A DNA stretch of 64,000 bases, from assembly GCF_000003815.2 (NCBI RefSeq), contig NC_049980.1, positions 13,736,379 to 13,800,378 on the forward strand, in the 5' to 3' direction. The position numbers and the translations under genes were made by a program. Position 1 is the stretch's first letter; every line of letters begins with the position of its first letter. The notes beneath the pieces are model-generated. The model saw only the letters and a list, made by a program, of their open reading frames with translations. It was not told the origin of the DNA and ran no database searches. This stretch comes from Branchiostoma floridae (lineage: Eukaryota; Chordata; Leptocardii; Amphioxiformes; Branchiostomatidae). This document shows, piece after piece, positions 11,639-24,700 of this stretch.

Positions 11639-14600
11639 TATATGTAACTGCGACACCTTCATATATAAATCATAAGGCTTAAGGACAGTAAATAGTACAG
11701 CTCCTTGGTACAGTACTTCGTCTTCTAATATTCCGAAGTTCCCCTTTCCCTTGCAGCAAGCCACCAGCCACCTTTTATTACACCCTGTTGGCGCCACGAC
11801 CGACTTTGATACTCCCGGTTCTAACCCAACCCGCTACATAAAGACGCCTAGACGCGAACACAGGCGGCTTGATCACTAGTATATGAATCATTGGACGTCG
11901 CGCGCGTGAAGCAGTTTTTGTTGGTTTCCACAAAATATTGCAACCATACTTTCAATCTCACAAAGGAAATATAAATGCAAATAAGCAAATAAATGCAGCA
12001 CATTGCAGAAAACGTCGTAAAACGGATACTAACGGGTGAAATCTTCCAAAATAAAAAGAAACGAACATGTAAAGTATGGCGGTTTAGAGAAGGTGTTCTT
12101 TGACACCTGTTCCACCATACCCTCCATTGCCATTGTATGTGGAGAATCCAAATAAATAAAAACATAAAGTAAAAGATAAAAAATCTATTGTTTGGTATTC
12201 CAAATTGTTCTCTGTATTGAGGCATTTGTTCACCCTTCCTAACCACTTAGATTTCGTAATGAAGACAACTCTTTTGGCTATTTTTTCTTCGCACGCTAGA
12301 TTAAGTTTTGGTACCTAGTGGATGTCATCCGTATAAAAAAATTAGTATGGCCTTATGTATCTTGTCGAGCACTAGAGGCATGGCTTGTCGCTTGGCCTAA
12401 GACCACTTGTATACTATACGCTCGAGAACACTTGTATGCGCTACATACACTCCAGAATACTTGTATACGAAAGGGGTGATTAGCTTTGATTATGTACATA
12501 TGTGACCTCATATAGTAGTTTCAGCCATTAGACACTGATATATATCCCTATATATCAGGTACACAGGCAGATATTGTCCATATCTTGGTATCATGTTCTC
12601 CCATATCCACCTGAATAGGTCAAGTTCGTACTTCATTCCAAAAGAAGGACTAAATCATCCATACACGACAATATAACTCACATACTGTTTACAGTGATAT
12701 TTTGTAGTTCTGAATGAAGGATAGATTAACAATGTACAACTATGTAGTATGTGTTGCCATACATTGTGCTATCTACGATTGTCAAGCAATGTAAACACAA
12801 TAGCTATATATATAGTTTATTTCATAAGCTTGTTTTATCAAGCTAATAAGTCACTCACTACTAGCAACGCAGTCGTGCAATGCTCCTCATATGGCTAGCT
12901 ATATATAAATTATAACCATGAAAATGCGGATGTCTGTAAAACAAAATGACACAGAATGTCATGGAATCAACCTGGCTTAATACGAACGGGTGAAAGTATG
13001 GTGATTTTCCCCGTTACTGAACTTCTTGTTCCATAACCCGGCAGTGTAAGGACTAGGAAGGGAAAGTGAAGAGGATTAGATCTAGCTATATAGTGCTGCG
13101 GGGTTAACGTTGTTAGACAGGAGCAACGGAGTTTTTTTTCTCATTTTTTGACGCACAACGAAGATGATAACGGGAAACCTTTCAAAGTTCAAGCCCCGCA
13201 TACAGTGTGCAACACTCGGATGCCATAAAATACTCTTGTGGGAGTCATCTTAGCGGCTAAAATCATGGATGATACAAACATGGGCTATTCGTCCTTCTTT
13301 CCAATTATCTGGCCTCTAGTTTCTAAGATGGACCTATCTTAGCTGTGTGGATATATCACACTAACACTGTGAGGCTGGTTATATAACCCGCGCTTGTTGG
13401 TAATCATTCCCACGTACCTCGGTGTACGCAATGTCATTCCGGTTATATCCGTGAAGGGCTAAGTCGCCATTAACATGTAGAGGGGAAATCCCATTAGTCC
13501 ATATGCATTAAGAAAAGGCCATTCCTTGGACCCGAAATTGCCCTTTTTATTGGTTTTCCACTGGTTCTTTCGCCTGGATGCCATCTACATGAGGCTTAGT
13601 CCGCTTCGATAGTCGATGGTAGCTATTTTCGGAGCGGATTTAAGCCTGACTAGGATAAATAATAGGCCAAGAGTTCTCATAAATCACTGTAGGAATGTAA
13701 AATACGACATAAAGTTCAACAATATGCAGACCCTACATATACAGAGAACAGAGTCATGCCAAAGGTGGCAAGGTGTGCTTGTGGTTGGGATCTCAAATCT
13801 CTATCAGACCCTAATGTTGTGCCCTTGGGTAAGGCATTTTACACCTATTTCCTCATTCCATTCATATGAACATAAGAACTACTGTACTTCCGTTTGAGTG
13901 ACGTCCTCTCGGATGGGACTTAAAGCAGGTTCTGTGTTTGAGAAGAACCACGCCTCAAGCATGTTAAGAACCCACCATACCGTAATATAAAAGAGCAAGG
14001 GCCCCTGCCGGTGTGGGTGGATCAAACCTTACAGTCCAGTATTGAGTTAAGCAGTGGATATGAGCACGCACTAAACTCCATGGTCCTGCCCCCTACCCAC
14101 CTTGAAGGTCTCAATCATGTACTAGTACTAGTATTACTCGGAGTGCCTAACAAGGGCCAAAACCAAAACGGCACTGAGCACGAACATGTATTTATAGCGG
14201 TCAGAAATTCCTTTTCAGCCACCCCAACTGTTTTCAGACGTCAGTCATGATGTCGAAAGTTTAATTTGTTGGTAACGAAAGAAACTAGCAGGTAATGTCC
14301 GGCGGCCATGCAAGGGCGGAGGTACAGTCCTGGATTAGAGCGGTAGGGTCGTTTGACAGCAGCACGACAGTGCCGTTGGCGGGGCGAGACCAGGTTACAA
14401 TAAAATAGCTTTAAAATACAATGTAGACTAAAAGGTGCTGGTAAAAGTATACAATGAACGGTAAATGTGCTCAATATAGAATATATGATATCAATATTTT
14501 CCCCGTAGTTTCATATGGAGCGTGACCATAAAACGTAGGCATTTTCGTACCGAAATAAATGGTAAGCCGAACCCGACGAACGAGACCTTAGAAGAACAAT

Positions 14601-15172
14601 GCGCAACTAATAGCCCATTAAAATTGCAATCAAACGGCACGCAGCACAGGGGTTCCGACTCCAGCGCCATTCACATAGCAGTACTTATGTCTTATTCTGT
14701 CCACACAATTTTACGCCTACGCGTATGAGATTATAGAGACGTTCTCTCCTTGTTATATACGATTTCATTCTACACACTAATGTGCAATCAGGGCGTCATT
14801 GCCGAAGACATTTGTATGTGCTAGAAAGTAGCACAGAAGGAGCAGGTAATTAGTACCCAGACACAGCGTTAGGCTGTGCATGTATTGGTTTCTTCCATCT
14901 CCAATTGATACTGAACTATATGGCATCACTTAAGCTATCTACATACCAAATATCATGCGGATCCGTCGACCCCTTCATGAGTTATTCCCGTTCAAAGACA
15001 GACACTAAACCGCCCCTTCGGTTCTAAAATATCCCACTAGGGGGCCAGAACTATACCACTTACTATTGGTCTCAAGAATTGTGTAGTACTGTAGAGGCAT
15101 TACCGTTAAAGGGTCTTGGAAAGGGATCCATTTCATATGGGGTTTAGGGTCATGCAAGGGAGGTAAGACTTA
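11639..15172. other. Gene desert, no recognised feature
   Basis: Short open frames here (for example 11848-12246 on the minus strand) have no recognisable domain, compositional support or neighbouring exons. The stretch 12300-12370 shares a GGATGTCATCC...AGTATGGCC motif with 41195-41240 and may be an old dispersed repeat. Confidence 0.45.
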
Positions 15173-15290
15173 CTCTCCAACCAGAGGTTAAGCTCCGGCT
15201 GGTTTTGTTTGTTTATTTGTTTTTAAACTTATTTTTAGTCGTTTTTATCGCGGGCTTATTTTGCATTGTATCTTGCTGTGTCCGACCGGA
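15173..15290 (+). repeat. Solitary left arm of the H hairpin repeat
   Basis: The order CTCCAACCAGAGGTTAAG, CTCCGGCTG, a T-rich tract, AGTCGTTTTTATCG, GGGCTTATTTTGCATTG and TATCTTG matches the left arm of the hairpin repeated at 47.7-63.4 kb. The right arm and the rest of the composite unit are absent, so H-related sequence is not confined to the cluster. Confidence 0.7.
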
Positions 15291-15913
15291 ATGTTGTTCT
15301 GTACTGAGAGACTGTGAGGCTGTGAGGTTCTATGTCCTCAGACATCTGGCAGACGAATCACGAATGACGCGGCACTTCGGTGTTCAGACAGGTAAACCCA
15401 GTGGCTTGTCCATGATTGGTCTATACTAGAAAGTCCCCGCGCTGTCATAGGTCAAAAGAATGCACTTGTATGATTGGTTATCTAAAATAATGAAATTAAC
15501 TGTAGCGCAGGCCCACTAAACGTTACGGTACTGCAGCTGGATGGGTACAATCCTCTGCTGTTGCCGCGGACTCAGTCGTGCTTGCTTACCACGGATAGCA
15601 AGCAAAAAGAATGAGCCAGGGGTAACTACAGCGGGTGGTACCAAGGCTAGATAAAGACAGTCAAAGTTTCAAAGTTCTCAAGTTTTTCTCTTGACAAGTA
15701 CAGACCCAAACCATGGCACAGCGGAAAACGCAGCTCAACAAAGGTACCCGGTGAAAAGGGGAAGAAAATAAAAGGAAATGGACAGAATTCGAAAGGAAAA
15801 AATGGCCCAACACAGCGATGTAATGAGATTTTCACAACCTACTTTCTGATTGAAGGGCTTATTGATCTGTTTACAACTTAATCATTGCACGACAATTGTA
15901 AAATGATACAATG

Positions 15914-16275
15914 CAGGGTTGTAGCCAGCCTGAAATCATTTTCAGTCCCCTCGATTTTGAATGGGAATCCTATCGAGCACCGGAGACATGGCGTGACGTT
16001 GCGCGTCATTTCTAGGGGGTCTGGGTCCCAGAAAAGTTTTAAATCAAGACCCTCTGAAACACTAATTTCCTTTTGAGGTGCAAATTTTGCTTGTAGACTA
16101 AGCTGTTCAATGGCATCTGTTTGGGTGAAGAAGAACACATGGGTTTCAGTTTTTTTTATATCTTTACATATCAATTTTTGTCTGTCCCAGGGGACGGAAT
16201 GGGGAAAACTTTTTTCAGTCCCCAGCTGCAAAATTCCTTCAAAGGACTGAAGGACAGGTGCTGGCTACAACCCTG
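15914..16275. mobile_element. 362-bp hAT-type MITE with CAGGGTTGTAGCCAGC ends
   Basis: The left end CAGGGTTGTAGCCAGC and right end GCTGGCTACAACCCTG are perfect inverses. They are flanked by a perfect 8-bp direct repeat ATACAATG at 15906-15913 and 16276-16283. No transposase is encoded. A 117-codon open frame on the minus strand across it is a by-product of the repeat. It is unrelated in sequence to the TAGGGGTGGG family. Confidence 0.92.
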
Positions 16276-16283
16276 ATACAATG

Positions 16284-17257
16284 TGTGGCCAATTGTACAT
16301 ACAAAGCAGTTGAAATACATGTGTTCCTTAATCTAACAATTTTATTAACTAATCTAATTTGTGAATGAGAATAGTATAAACAATCAAGCTAGTAAAGTAA
16401 TATGTTTTGTATTGTAGAATATTATGTTAATGGTACTATGCTGTTTTTGCAAAGAGTTGTGAATAAATTGACATACAAAGCCAAGGTTTGATATTTCAAC
16501 TTCGTACTCCTGGTGGTGGTAATTTTGCTGGAAGACAAGATCCTGACAAAAACGCATACAAAGACGGAAAAAGAGCCCAACCTCTGCTTTGGATTGTATA
16601 CCTTTAATAATGTGGCGCATTTCAAACAACGTAGACATAGGTTTGGTAGCTCGACAAGCTCGTCCAGCATTAAAAGATTAACTGGAAGATTGGCATTAAA
16701 AACAGTTCATTATTCTGAAATCAGTAAGATGAGTAGGAATACATGAGTCATTGTAACATTATATCATGCAGTACGAGAGCACATTCTTATATCACTGTAA
16801 TTGTACTTCTGCTTTATCATTATGGCCTGTACTAAATGGGCAAGCATTCGCCTACTCTTGGCGTTAAATTGAAGAGAGATTGCCGCTATCAGATTACGTT
16901 GAAAGCACGATTGTCCCTAGAATCATAGACGCGGGATTGGTCACACTTCGAATTGGCCTGACGTAATTACTAATGGTAGTATCTGTTAAAAGACGATTAA
17001 TCATTTTTCAGATTACTAGTATCAAAATCACCATCTTGGGTAAAAATTCACTCGTTACACCTTTTTCCGCTAGAGGCTTGGACCGTTGAGCGACCGAAAA
17101 TTTGATAGATTGCTTAGCAAATTTCACACATAATTAACTATTTTGTTTCACATTTTGTGTGTCTTTTCAATGATTCATTTACGTTGTGCCGAATGCGCAA
17201 GCTCTGTTGGTCATGACATGATGGGAATTCGAAGTAGATTGACCATGATGAGGGGCC
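16284..17257. other. Intergenic, nothing recognised
   Basis: AT-rich sequence between two transposons. No exon-like, RNA-like or repeat structure could be supported. Confidence 0.4.
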
Positions 17258-17261
17258 TTAA

Positions 17262-18280
17262 CCCTATTCAGACCGGGGGGGGGGGGGGGGGCTTTTGAGG
17301 CCCGCGCCAACTTCGATGTCCTATAACGCCAGAACGCCTTACGCTAAAGCCACCAAATTTGGGGAGTTTTCCTAAAAAATTGTTGGCAACAATTTTACGA
17401 AGTTTGACAAATTTTCCATTTTTGCGGGTTGCCATGGCAACCGTTTGCTGACAGGCAGTTTTGCCAAAAATCACTATTTTTGGGTCTAACAATGGATTTT
17501 TCCCATTTATTTGCTATATTACCGCTATTTTGTTACAAAAATAAAATCTTATATTTTTTAGCATATCTTTCATAATTATATATGCCAAAATTATGCTAAT
17601 TTGAGGACGGCATCAGCCCAAAATCCAAAATGGCGGACCGTATGGCCCGATCAAGAATAACAAGCTAATTATCCCGTAAAATTTGTAACTCCCTGGTATT
17701 TTTTCCTCCAAAACCATCTAAATGAATGAATTTAGTNNNNNNNNNNNNNNNNNNNNNNNNNNNNNNNNNNNNNNNNNNNNNNNNNNNNNNNNNNNNNNNN
17801 NNNNNNNNNNNNNNNNNNNNNNNNNNNNNNNNNNNNAAGTACTTTTAAAAATTCAAGGTAGGGGATATAATATGCCGGAGCTTAACTCGTATCTTAGATG
17901 TGCATGACGTCATTTTAGGACGTCATTATGACGTCATCGATGTTGCTATTGGCAATACAAGTCGTAATAAACATTATTATTCTGTTATCTGCACTTGTTG
18001 TAACATTTTTGTAGTATAACTTGAAGTTGTCTGAGAATACCCTTTTTTCATGGGTCCGGCCAATATAATCAAATTGAGGACGTCATAATTACGTCATCTT
18101 ACGTCAACGTAACGTCAAACGTCAAATACTCGTCAGATATTATGTCGATATCATGTCCGGGAAATTTGGTGGCCTTACGGCACGTCGTTCAAGAGTTAGA
18201 GGACTTAGAAGTGGAGGGCCTCAAAAGCCCCCCCCCCCCCCCGGTCCAGGGATGACCAAAAAAGCCCGGTCTGAATAGGG
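17262..18280. mobile_element. piggyBac-like non-autonomous element with homopolymer-bearing termini
   Basis: The ends CCCTATTCAGACCGGG and, inverted, CCCTATTCAGACCGGGC are each flanked by TTAA (17258-17261 and 18281-18284), the TSD and CCC terminus of piggyBac elements. Just inside the left TIR is a run of 17 G (17275-17291) followed by CTTTTGAGGC. The right end has the inverse, GCCTCAAAAG-like sequence and 15 C (18228-18242). A 100-N gap (17737-17836) hides part of the interior, so total length and any transposase remnant are unknown. Interior motifs such as ACGTCATTATGACGTCAT are also palindromic. Confidence 0.8.
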
Positions 18281-18284
18281 TTAA

Positions 18285-21066
18285 ATGTCGAGATCACTAT
18301 GTGTCTTGTCTGTTCACCAGATACTGTACAAAGGATTGTCTTTAGACTGGAAGATCCGCAAATTCCCTATCACGTCCACGAGATAAATACCTCGTTGGTT
18401 TCATGTGTAATACAGAAATGAAATCTGACATCCATACGACAGAAATCATGATCAAATCATATAGCGAGAATCTTCCTTTCAGCATGTCAATACAATTTTC
18501 AATCAGGTCACGCTACAGCCAGATTCGGATCAGTATTAGCTGTGCAATGTAGTCGTTTGTTTGTTTTTTTACTTATTCGCACACAAGTATTTATTCGCAC
18601 ACAAATGTAGTCGTTATACAGGGGTATATCAAAAGGTGCACTCTCACTGCACTTGCGTCAAGCCTGCGTCACTGTGGATTTCGTTCACTGCGTCACCGTT
18701 TTGTTATTTCCTCCGATTTTTTTATAATTTAGATATTGCGTAAAAGAATGACTAAGAAAACGACAAAATACACAAAAAGTACGAAAATCCGTTCTTTATC
18801 TCTTATTATATCTTTTGAACCACGCAGTGATGCAAGCTTGACTCAAGTGCAGTGAGAGTGCACCTACACACGTAATGACTATTTGGCGTGAGACGAACTG
18901 CGCATATGCGGATCGATCAAAGATGAAGGCCCTTGACCTTAAACATTTCTCGACTCGGCCATGCTTTATACATGTCCAGGTATATACACGTATGGCCTTC
19001 GTCGGGTTTTTTTTAGGACAATGTCCTGGTGTGCACACCTGTCACCGTTGACCTGCACATGTGTATTTAGATTCATGAACACGCCTATTTGCAATGGCTG
19101 AAAACCAAAACGAGACCCGGATCCAATCCCCCTATGTTTCATACCTTCCGTTTCAAATAGCCAATAGCTCGAAATTGTGCTTATCTCTCCCGAACAGATA
19201 TCGGGAATTCTATAACGTACACATGGCTGATTCCATGGAGCTTTTCTATCATCTGAACATCTGTGCATGTTATTCTACTCGGTTCATATGCTGCAACTAT
19301 GAATGTGACTTTCAACCAGATTCGTCGTAGTATGATATTCCGTGAAGAAAAGCTTTAATATGATATGGCGGCGGTGATATACATGTTATGAGGAACCGTA
19401 TAAGTATTAGAGACAGGCGCGTATACCATGAAAGTACTCGACGACAAAGCAATTTGCTGGAAGTGCGACCAAGGGCAGATATCAGCTTCACCGAGCGCTG
19501 TGCAATGCGAATCTGTAAACTCTTCATCATCAAATAGTACATTTTGTAATTCCTACCCGATTGGCAAGATAAAGGGTGAATACGTATAACTTTGCCGTCT
19601 GACGAAATGTAACCACTATATCTTGGAGAGTGCACGTGTGATTGTTTCTATATGTTCCGTATAATCTGCTTAGCTTTATCGTCGTAAAATAAAGTTTAAC
19701 ACAATTTCTCGGATAAGAACAATTCTTACTTCTTCTCAAGACAACAAAACACCAAACGTACAAAATAGTCATGCCCTTTATTTGTGCATATCTATTGATG
19801 TGTAGTTTTCGTGACGCCTGGTATCCAGCCGTATTATAGCCCTGAGTCTCTTCTGTTCTCTCCGCAAAAAAGGACAGAAGAGACTCGGCAGCTATAATAC
19901 GGCTGGCTACCAGGCTACTTTTGTGTGCCCGCAAACAGCCCGATCGGGCCCGGGTTAGGAATGTGACCCTCGCATTACATGATGGACCGTCTACTTAATG
20001 AAAGCAATACTCAATTTATGACAATCTAATCGAATCTAATTAATTCAATTCCTTAAATCTCTCACTGTTCCCTCCAAAGAGGATGACGCTGAAATCTCTG
20101 AAACGACTCAGACATTCTAGAAATAAAATGTTACCACGAAAAGCGATCGTTCTTACCTTTTAAAGAGCACTAAGCTCAGAGATGACAAATTGCAGAGGAA
20201 CTTTAATCTATTCTTAGCCGTTATCGGAACGGGAATGAATCAGAAGTCTATAATGACAAATTTGCTTGCAGCATAGAACATCTTACTCTACTGGGTAATC
20301 CCTGTATTAGCGATGGCAGGTGACATATAGGCTGGTATCTGTACTAGTGCAGTAGAATCAAAGTCATTGCTTATTCCTAGGGCCTGAAGAATTTACAAAT
20401 AGTTTCACGATTCAGTAAGCTCGTTTCTAAAGTCCACACAACTGCTATGCTTGACACTCAAAACATGGTTAAGATTTCTTGTCACATGAAGTTACATGTA
20501 GATCAATGACCGTCCTTTCAGTATGCTTATGGACACCTCTAGATCTCGACTTACAGAGTTATTGCCTGGTACAATACTATTGCATGGTGCAATACTACAG
20601 CTATTACTTCTGTGTATTTCTCAGGTATCAAAGGAAATAAAGCGTAGGTATATCAGCGTTCTGTTTCTGATAAAGGTGCTAAAAATTATTGGATCGGTAG
20701 GCCGTAGGTAGGGATTTTTTCCCTTTTGAATAATTGGTCGAATTCATCCAAGAAATACCATGGACTAGTGTAGAACTGACATGTATCAGGACACTGATTT
20801 AGTTTTTCAAAATCAATTTAATGCTACTAATTGTACCCCCACAATTTCCTCTTGCAGCAGATTTGGGGAGAACATTTTTATCATATCGATGTCAAAACAC
20901 ATCAAATCAAAAATTTTACGTCCCTTGTCACAACTAGTCAGCCCCTTCCTATTTTCCCCTGAGCCTATATATCTTCCGTTTCAAATACACCAACGTCTTC
21001 TTAGAATGGCGTAGGCGTTTCATGTCCTTCTTTGATCTCTTAGCAGTTCCGTAGTAGAAAATTAGG
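18285..21066. other. Intergenic interval downstream of TMEM200
   Basis: It contains the hairpin repeat at 19816-19915 and probably the TMEM200 3' UTR. No other gene is supported. Confidence 0.4.
19816..19915. repeat. Near-perfect 100-bp inverted repeat (hairpin)
   Basis: GCCTGGTATCCAGCCG at the left and its partner CGGCTGGCTACCAGGC at the right continue inward through GTATTATAGC/GCTATAATAC and GAGTCTCTTCTGT/ACAGAAGAGACTC. The loop is only about 15 nt. It looks like a foldback MITE. The flanks TAGTTTTCGTG and TACTTTTGTG are similar but not a clean duplication. Confidence 0.8.
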
Positions 21067-21798
21067 TCAAGTCAGCGTGAGTGTTTCTCCCTCACAGTCT
21101 ACAGGCTGAAACCTGTACAGATCTCGCACCGGTACAGGGGAAGGCATGGCCTGCATGTAGCCGCGGGATGGGTTCAGGTGGACCGGAGAGCTGGGCTGGT
21201 AGCGCAGGTCGGGACACGAGCCAACCGTGCGGGGTGACAACATGGCTCCCGGTCTGCACTCCTGCGGAGAAACGGTATACCCCCGGTACTGTGATGTTCC
21301 TGAGATCGGTCCTATACCTGGTGACGAACCTGGCTTCAACTCCTCACTTGGTTCGCGAATGATGATTCGTTTCGTTTTCTTGTCCCGGTCTTCTAGTAAC
21401 GCAGTAATGCCACATAACATGGTGAACACTCCGAGCCCAAGAATCAGCGGACCAGTCAGCTGAAACGTCCGCTGAAAGTCGCTGTGTGCGAGGAAAGCCA
21501 GGCCAATGTCCCCGTCCATGGTGCTAGAAGAGCTGCTGTTATTGTTGCCGATAGATACTTGTACATACTCGTACGCAAACATGGATATAACCACACCAAT
21601 GGCGAAGACAAAGAATCCCATCACAATAACGACTGTCGACAACGATAGGAGGTTGATCCTGCCCTTGATCACCATGATCTGAGGTGGTTTAGGGACAAAA
21701 TGGCTCGCCTTCTGTAGTGCTTCCTTTTGTAGTTTCAGGGTCCGTTTTCTTCTCTCGCTGGCTAATTTTGCCCCCGCCAGGGCTCCACGTCCCATCAT
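21067..21798 (-). CDS. TMEM200: TMEM200-family two-pass membrane protein (intronless)
   Basis: A single uninterrupted frame of 243 residues from the ATG at 21798. A basic N-terminus (KLASERRKRTLKLQKEAL) is followed by VIKGRINLLSLSTVVIVMG starting the first membrane segment (about residues 50-76), a short extracellular/lumenal loop with an NNNSSSSS run, a second segment QLTGPLILGLGVFTMLCGIT (about 112-135) and EDRDKKTK. The pattern of an (I/V)(K/R)G(K/R)I start to TM1 and a GPLILGLG-F-CG TM2 ending in ENRD/EDRDxxTK is typical of TMEM200A/B/C, whose function is unknown. The C-terminal 110 residues are Pro/Ser-rich and shorter than in human TMEM200A and C. The frame is open ten codons further upstream, but that part crosses a TTTTCAG that could be a 3' splice site, so the MMGRG start is preferred. 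Confidence 0.82.
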   Translation of the reverse strand: MMGRGALAGAKLASERRKRTLKLQKEALQKASHFVPKPPQIMVIKGRINLLSLSTVVIVMGFFVFAIGVVISMFAYEYVQVSIGNNNSSSSSTMDGDIGLAFLAHSDFQRTFQLTGPLILGLGVFTMLCGITALLEDRDKKTKRIIIREPSEELKPGSSPGIGPISGTSQYRGYTVSPQECRPGAMLSPRTVGSCPDLRYQPSSPVHLNPSRGYMQAMPSPVPVRDLYRFQPVDCEGETLTLT

Positions 21799-24700
21799 CT
21801 TGACGACTGAAAATCGGCAACAGTCCAAGAGAGTGCTCAGCGGTCACGCGTGTCTTTCGTCTGTTATGCACAGGTCCAATTATTCTGTGGCACCTCTAAA
21901 GTAGGGGTAAATCCTCGTGTGCATACTGTCGTCTTGAAACGTCTATAGCAATCAACTCCGGGCAAAGATCACATCAGCTCCCATCTACGTCAATAAAAAA
22001 GTCCTTCTAAAGATTATAGAAGAAACGCAAACCATCTCATATCATATGGACAATAACACTGATGGACGAAAGGCATATTTCGGAAATAGAATTACTGTTC
22101 TTCACTTATGGTAAAAATATACATGTTTCTTTATCAAGAGATTGGTGACAACATATCGCAATATAACAGGCGGTTCCCACGTACATTTACAGGATTTATG
22201 TTCTACCTCACGCCTTGATGTATGCATGAAGAACTTTTGGCGCTCAGGCTTTCGCCTCGAGGCAGAAAACTTGATTACATGCCTCGTAGGATGAGGTATA
22301 TCTGTATTTTTTTAGATGCGGTCAAAATTCGGTTTATCAATTCTCATTCTAAAACGTAGGTTTGATAAGCACAATAGTGATCCTAGGAGCTGTACAAAAT
22401 CAAATTCGTACATTATGTATCCTAACGATTAATTCAATCCTTGGTAACCTCGTCATACCGTCTCAGAACTTTCTGTTATACCTCTCAAGAATTCACACCG
22501 ACCGTAGTATTTGATTTATGGATTTCTAGCTAACCATATGCGGTAAACTGTTTCACTAGTGACGCTACATTAGAGTCAAAGATAAAACAAGTGAAAATAC
22601 CTCCGGCAAAATCCTCTCCACCTCCTGTGAACACGCGTAAGACACCAGTGATTCAATAATGTGGCCGTTTGCAACACTCTACAGGAAGACAAGTCTCCAA
22701 AATTCAGTCGTAGAGACACTCATCCAGGGTAGGCATTATCACTAATGAGCGGGATGGGTAGTTAACTATACAAGAGACGTATACAGAAACGGTCGCACAT
22801 CCGGTACATGTGCAGGGGAGCGAGTCTGCTCTTGATGTGAACCGCCCGGGTCAGAGTTGTTCTGGAGGAAAGCCGGCCTGGGAAATTACAGCCCACTTCA
22901 AGTCACCACACGTACCCATCACACGGGCTCTACCACCTCTAATTCTATGATGAGGGCCTACAGCCTTGTCACTCCACTGCACCGAAAACGTGGAGGCTTA
23001 CCAAGGCCAAATGAATGTAGGATACTGTTTGGACTCCCTTTAAAAGTGCTGTATCTTCATAAATATTTCCTACTTTATGAACATGTGAATCGCTAAACGT
23101 ATCGAATATGAGTAGACAATCAATATTATCATTGACTCATCCATGACGACTTTAAAAGAGTACACCTGGAACATTCAATTTTCAAAACGACCAACGATGA
23201 CAAGTTCATGTTCAAATCTCTCTTTAGATGGATGGCGTCCACATTCAAGTACGTGCTATTATCCTTCACGTGTAGGTATAAAGTGTTTTTATCTAGCTAA
23301 TAACTATACCACGCATCCGTAACGTGTGTTTTGAACATTAGTTGATTCATTAGCGTGTCCTATTGCCCTTCAAAGAAAGAAACATCACCAGTAAGACTGT
23401 ACAGATATTGATAAATCATCAGTGAAAAGTAGGCAGTCCACCCGCCGTGGCTTGTGATTGCCCTCTAAGATCACACGATACCTGGCCTGACCTGGCAGTG
23501 CTTAATCACAGGCACATGTATGTGGGGAATGAAAGGAGAATTCCTCTATTTGCCCTCCACAAATTGGTAATTTATAAAATCCGCCTCTACACTAGAGCCT
23601 AGCTACCGAGCGACCTCAGGTTTGACGGATCGATCAACGAATTTCTTAGATAAAAGGTGAGTCGGCTTAACGCCTTGTGCATCTCTATTTTCTTTTCAAT
23701 ACATGTAATTAACTTTTTTTTATCTTGCATCATATTCCAATTATCAAATCAATGATTAGGACAAACCCATGTTTGGTCACTGTGCGGTCGCTCGGTGCTC
23801 GCCGATTTTTGGATCATGGAAAGGAGGCCCAATTCGCTTAACGTCCAGTCGAACAGTACAACAGACCAGCTAACATCGACGTTTGGAGCTTACGCACAAA
23901 TCTCTATCGACACCGGGGCTTAAGTCATTCTTTATGTAAAGGCCGGGAGAGCGAGCTGCGGTGTTGACAAACGCGGGGAGGGTAATGGAAGTCACCTGAT
24001 GTAATTTGCCGGTCGAACGTGGTGATAAGGTGAAGGAGGCGGTGAGGATTTTGCCATGCATCAAATGATCCAACTCCTGCACTACAAGGCATGCATACTG
24101 CTTATTCTTTGGTGGTCGATATGCCAATTTTTAACTTGTCCTTTCTGGGCACGTTTAACCTTTATTTGCAACTGGCACATTCAACTTTGAAGGACACATT
24201 TAACTTACACCTAATACTCAATCATTAAGGTAAGAAAATATGCAACACAATGATTGTGAAATAAATTCTCCTAGGAACCATATAGATTCTATACGTCAGA
24301 TGAAAACCAACAAAGTGCCGTTGGGCGGCCTTACAATCTAACGAGGATACGGTTATCGGATATGATTTAACGTCATGAAGTTTAAAAAAAATTGTCACGT
24401 GCAACTCACACGAGTGAGCAGGATGGTGCCCTTATTACATGTTTCATGTGACGAGAGGAAGAATGGAGCTGCTCGGCAAATACGTTATGAAGCTTCTCCT
24501 TCAATTTGGGTGGAGCATCTCCCGGGTATTTAATGCTAAGGCCATATCAAATAGCTTTTATGGACGGTTATGGGTGCGCGCATTGATTTTTGCTTTATTT
24601 TGAGAAAAAAAACATTTGAAATTCCCTTCCCCAACGCATTAAGTGAAATTGAAGAAGAAGTGATAGCCTTGATTGTACTTCTAATGATACTGGGCCAACA

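Noticed and set aside
11848-12246. 132-codon minus-strand frame in the gene desert
   Set aside because: Phe/Ile-rich low-quality composition, no domain, no neighbouring exon and no signal context.
15878-16231. 117-codon minus-strand frame
   Set aside because: It lies almost entirely inside the CAGGGTTG hAT MITE, which has exact TIRs and TSD.
22857-23096. 79-codon + frame upstream of TMEM200
   Set aside because: No family similarity or splice partners. Chance frame length in this composition.
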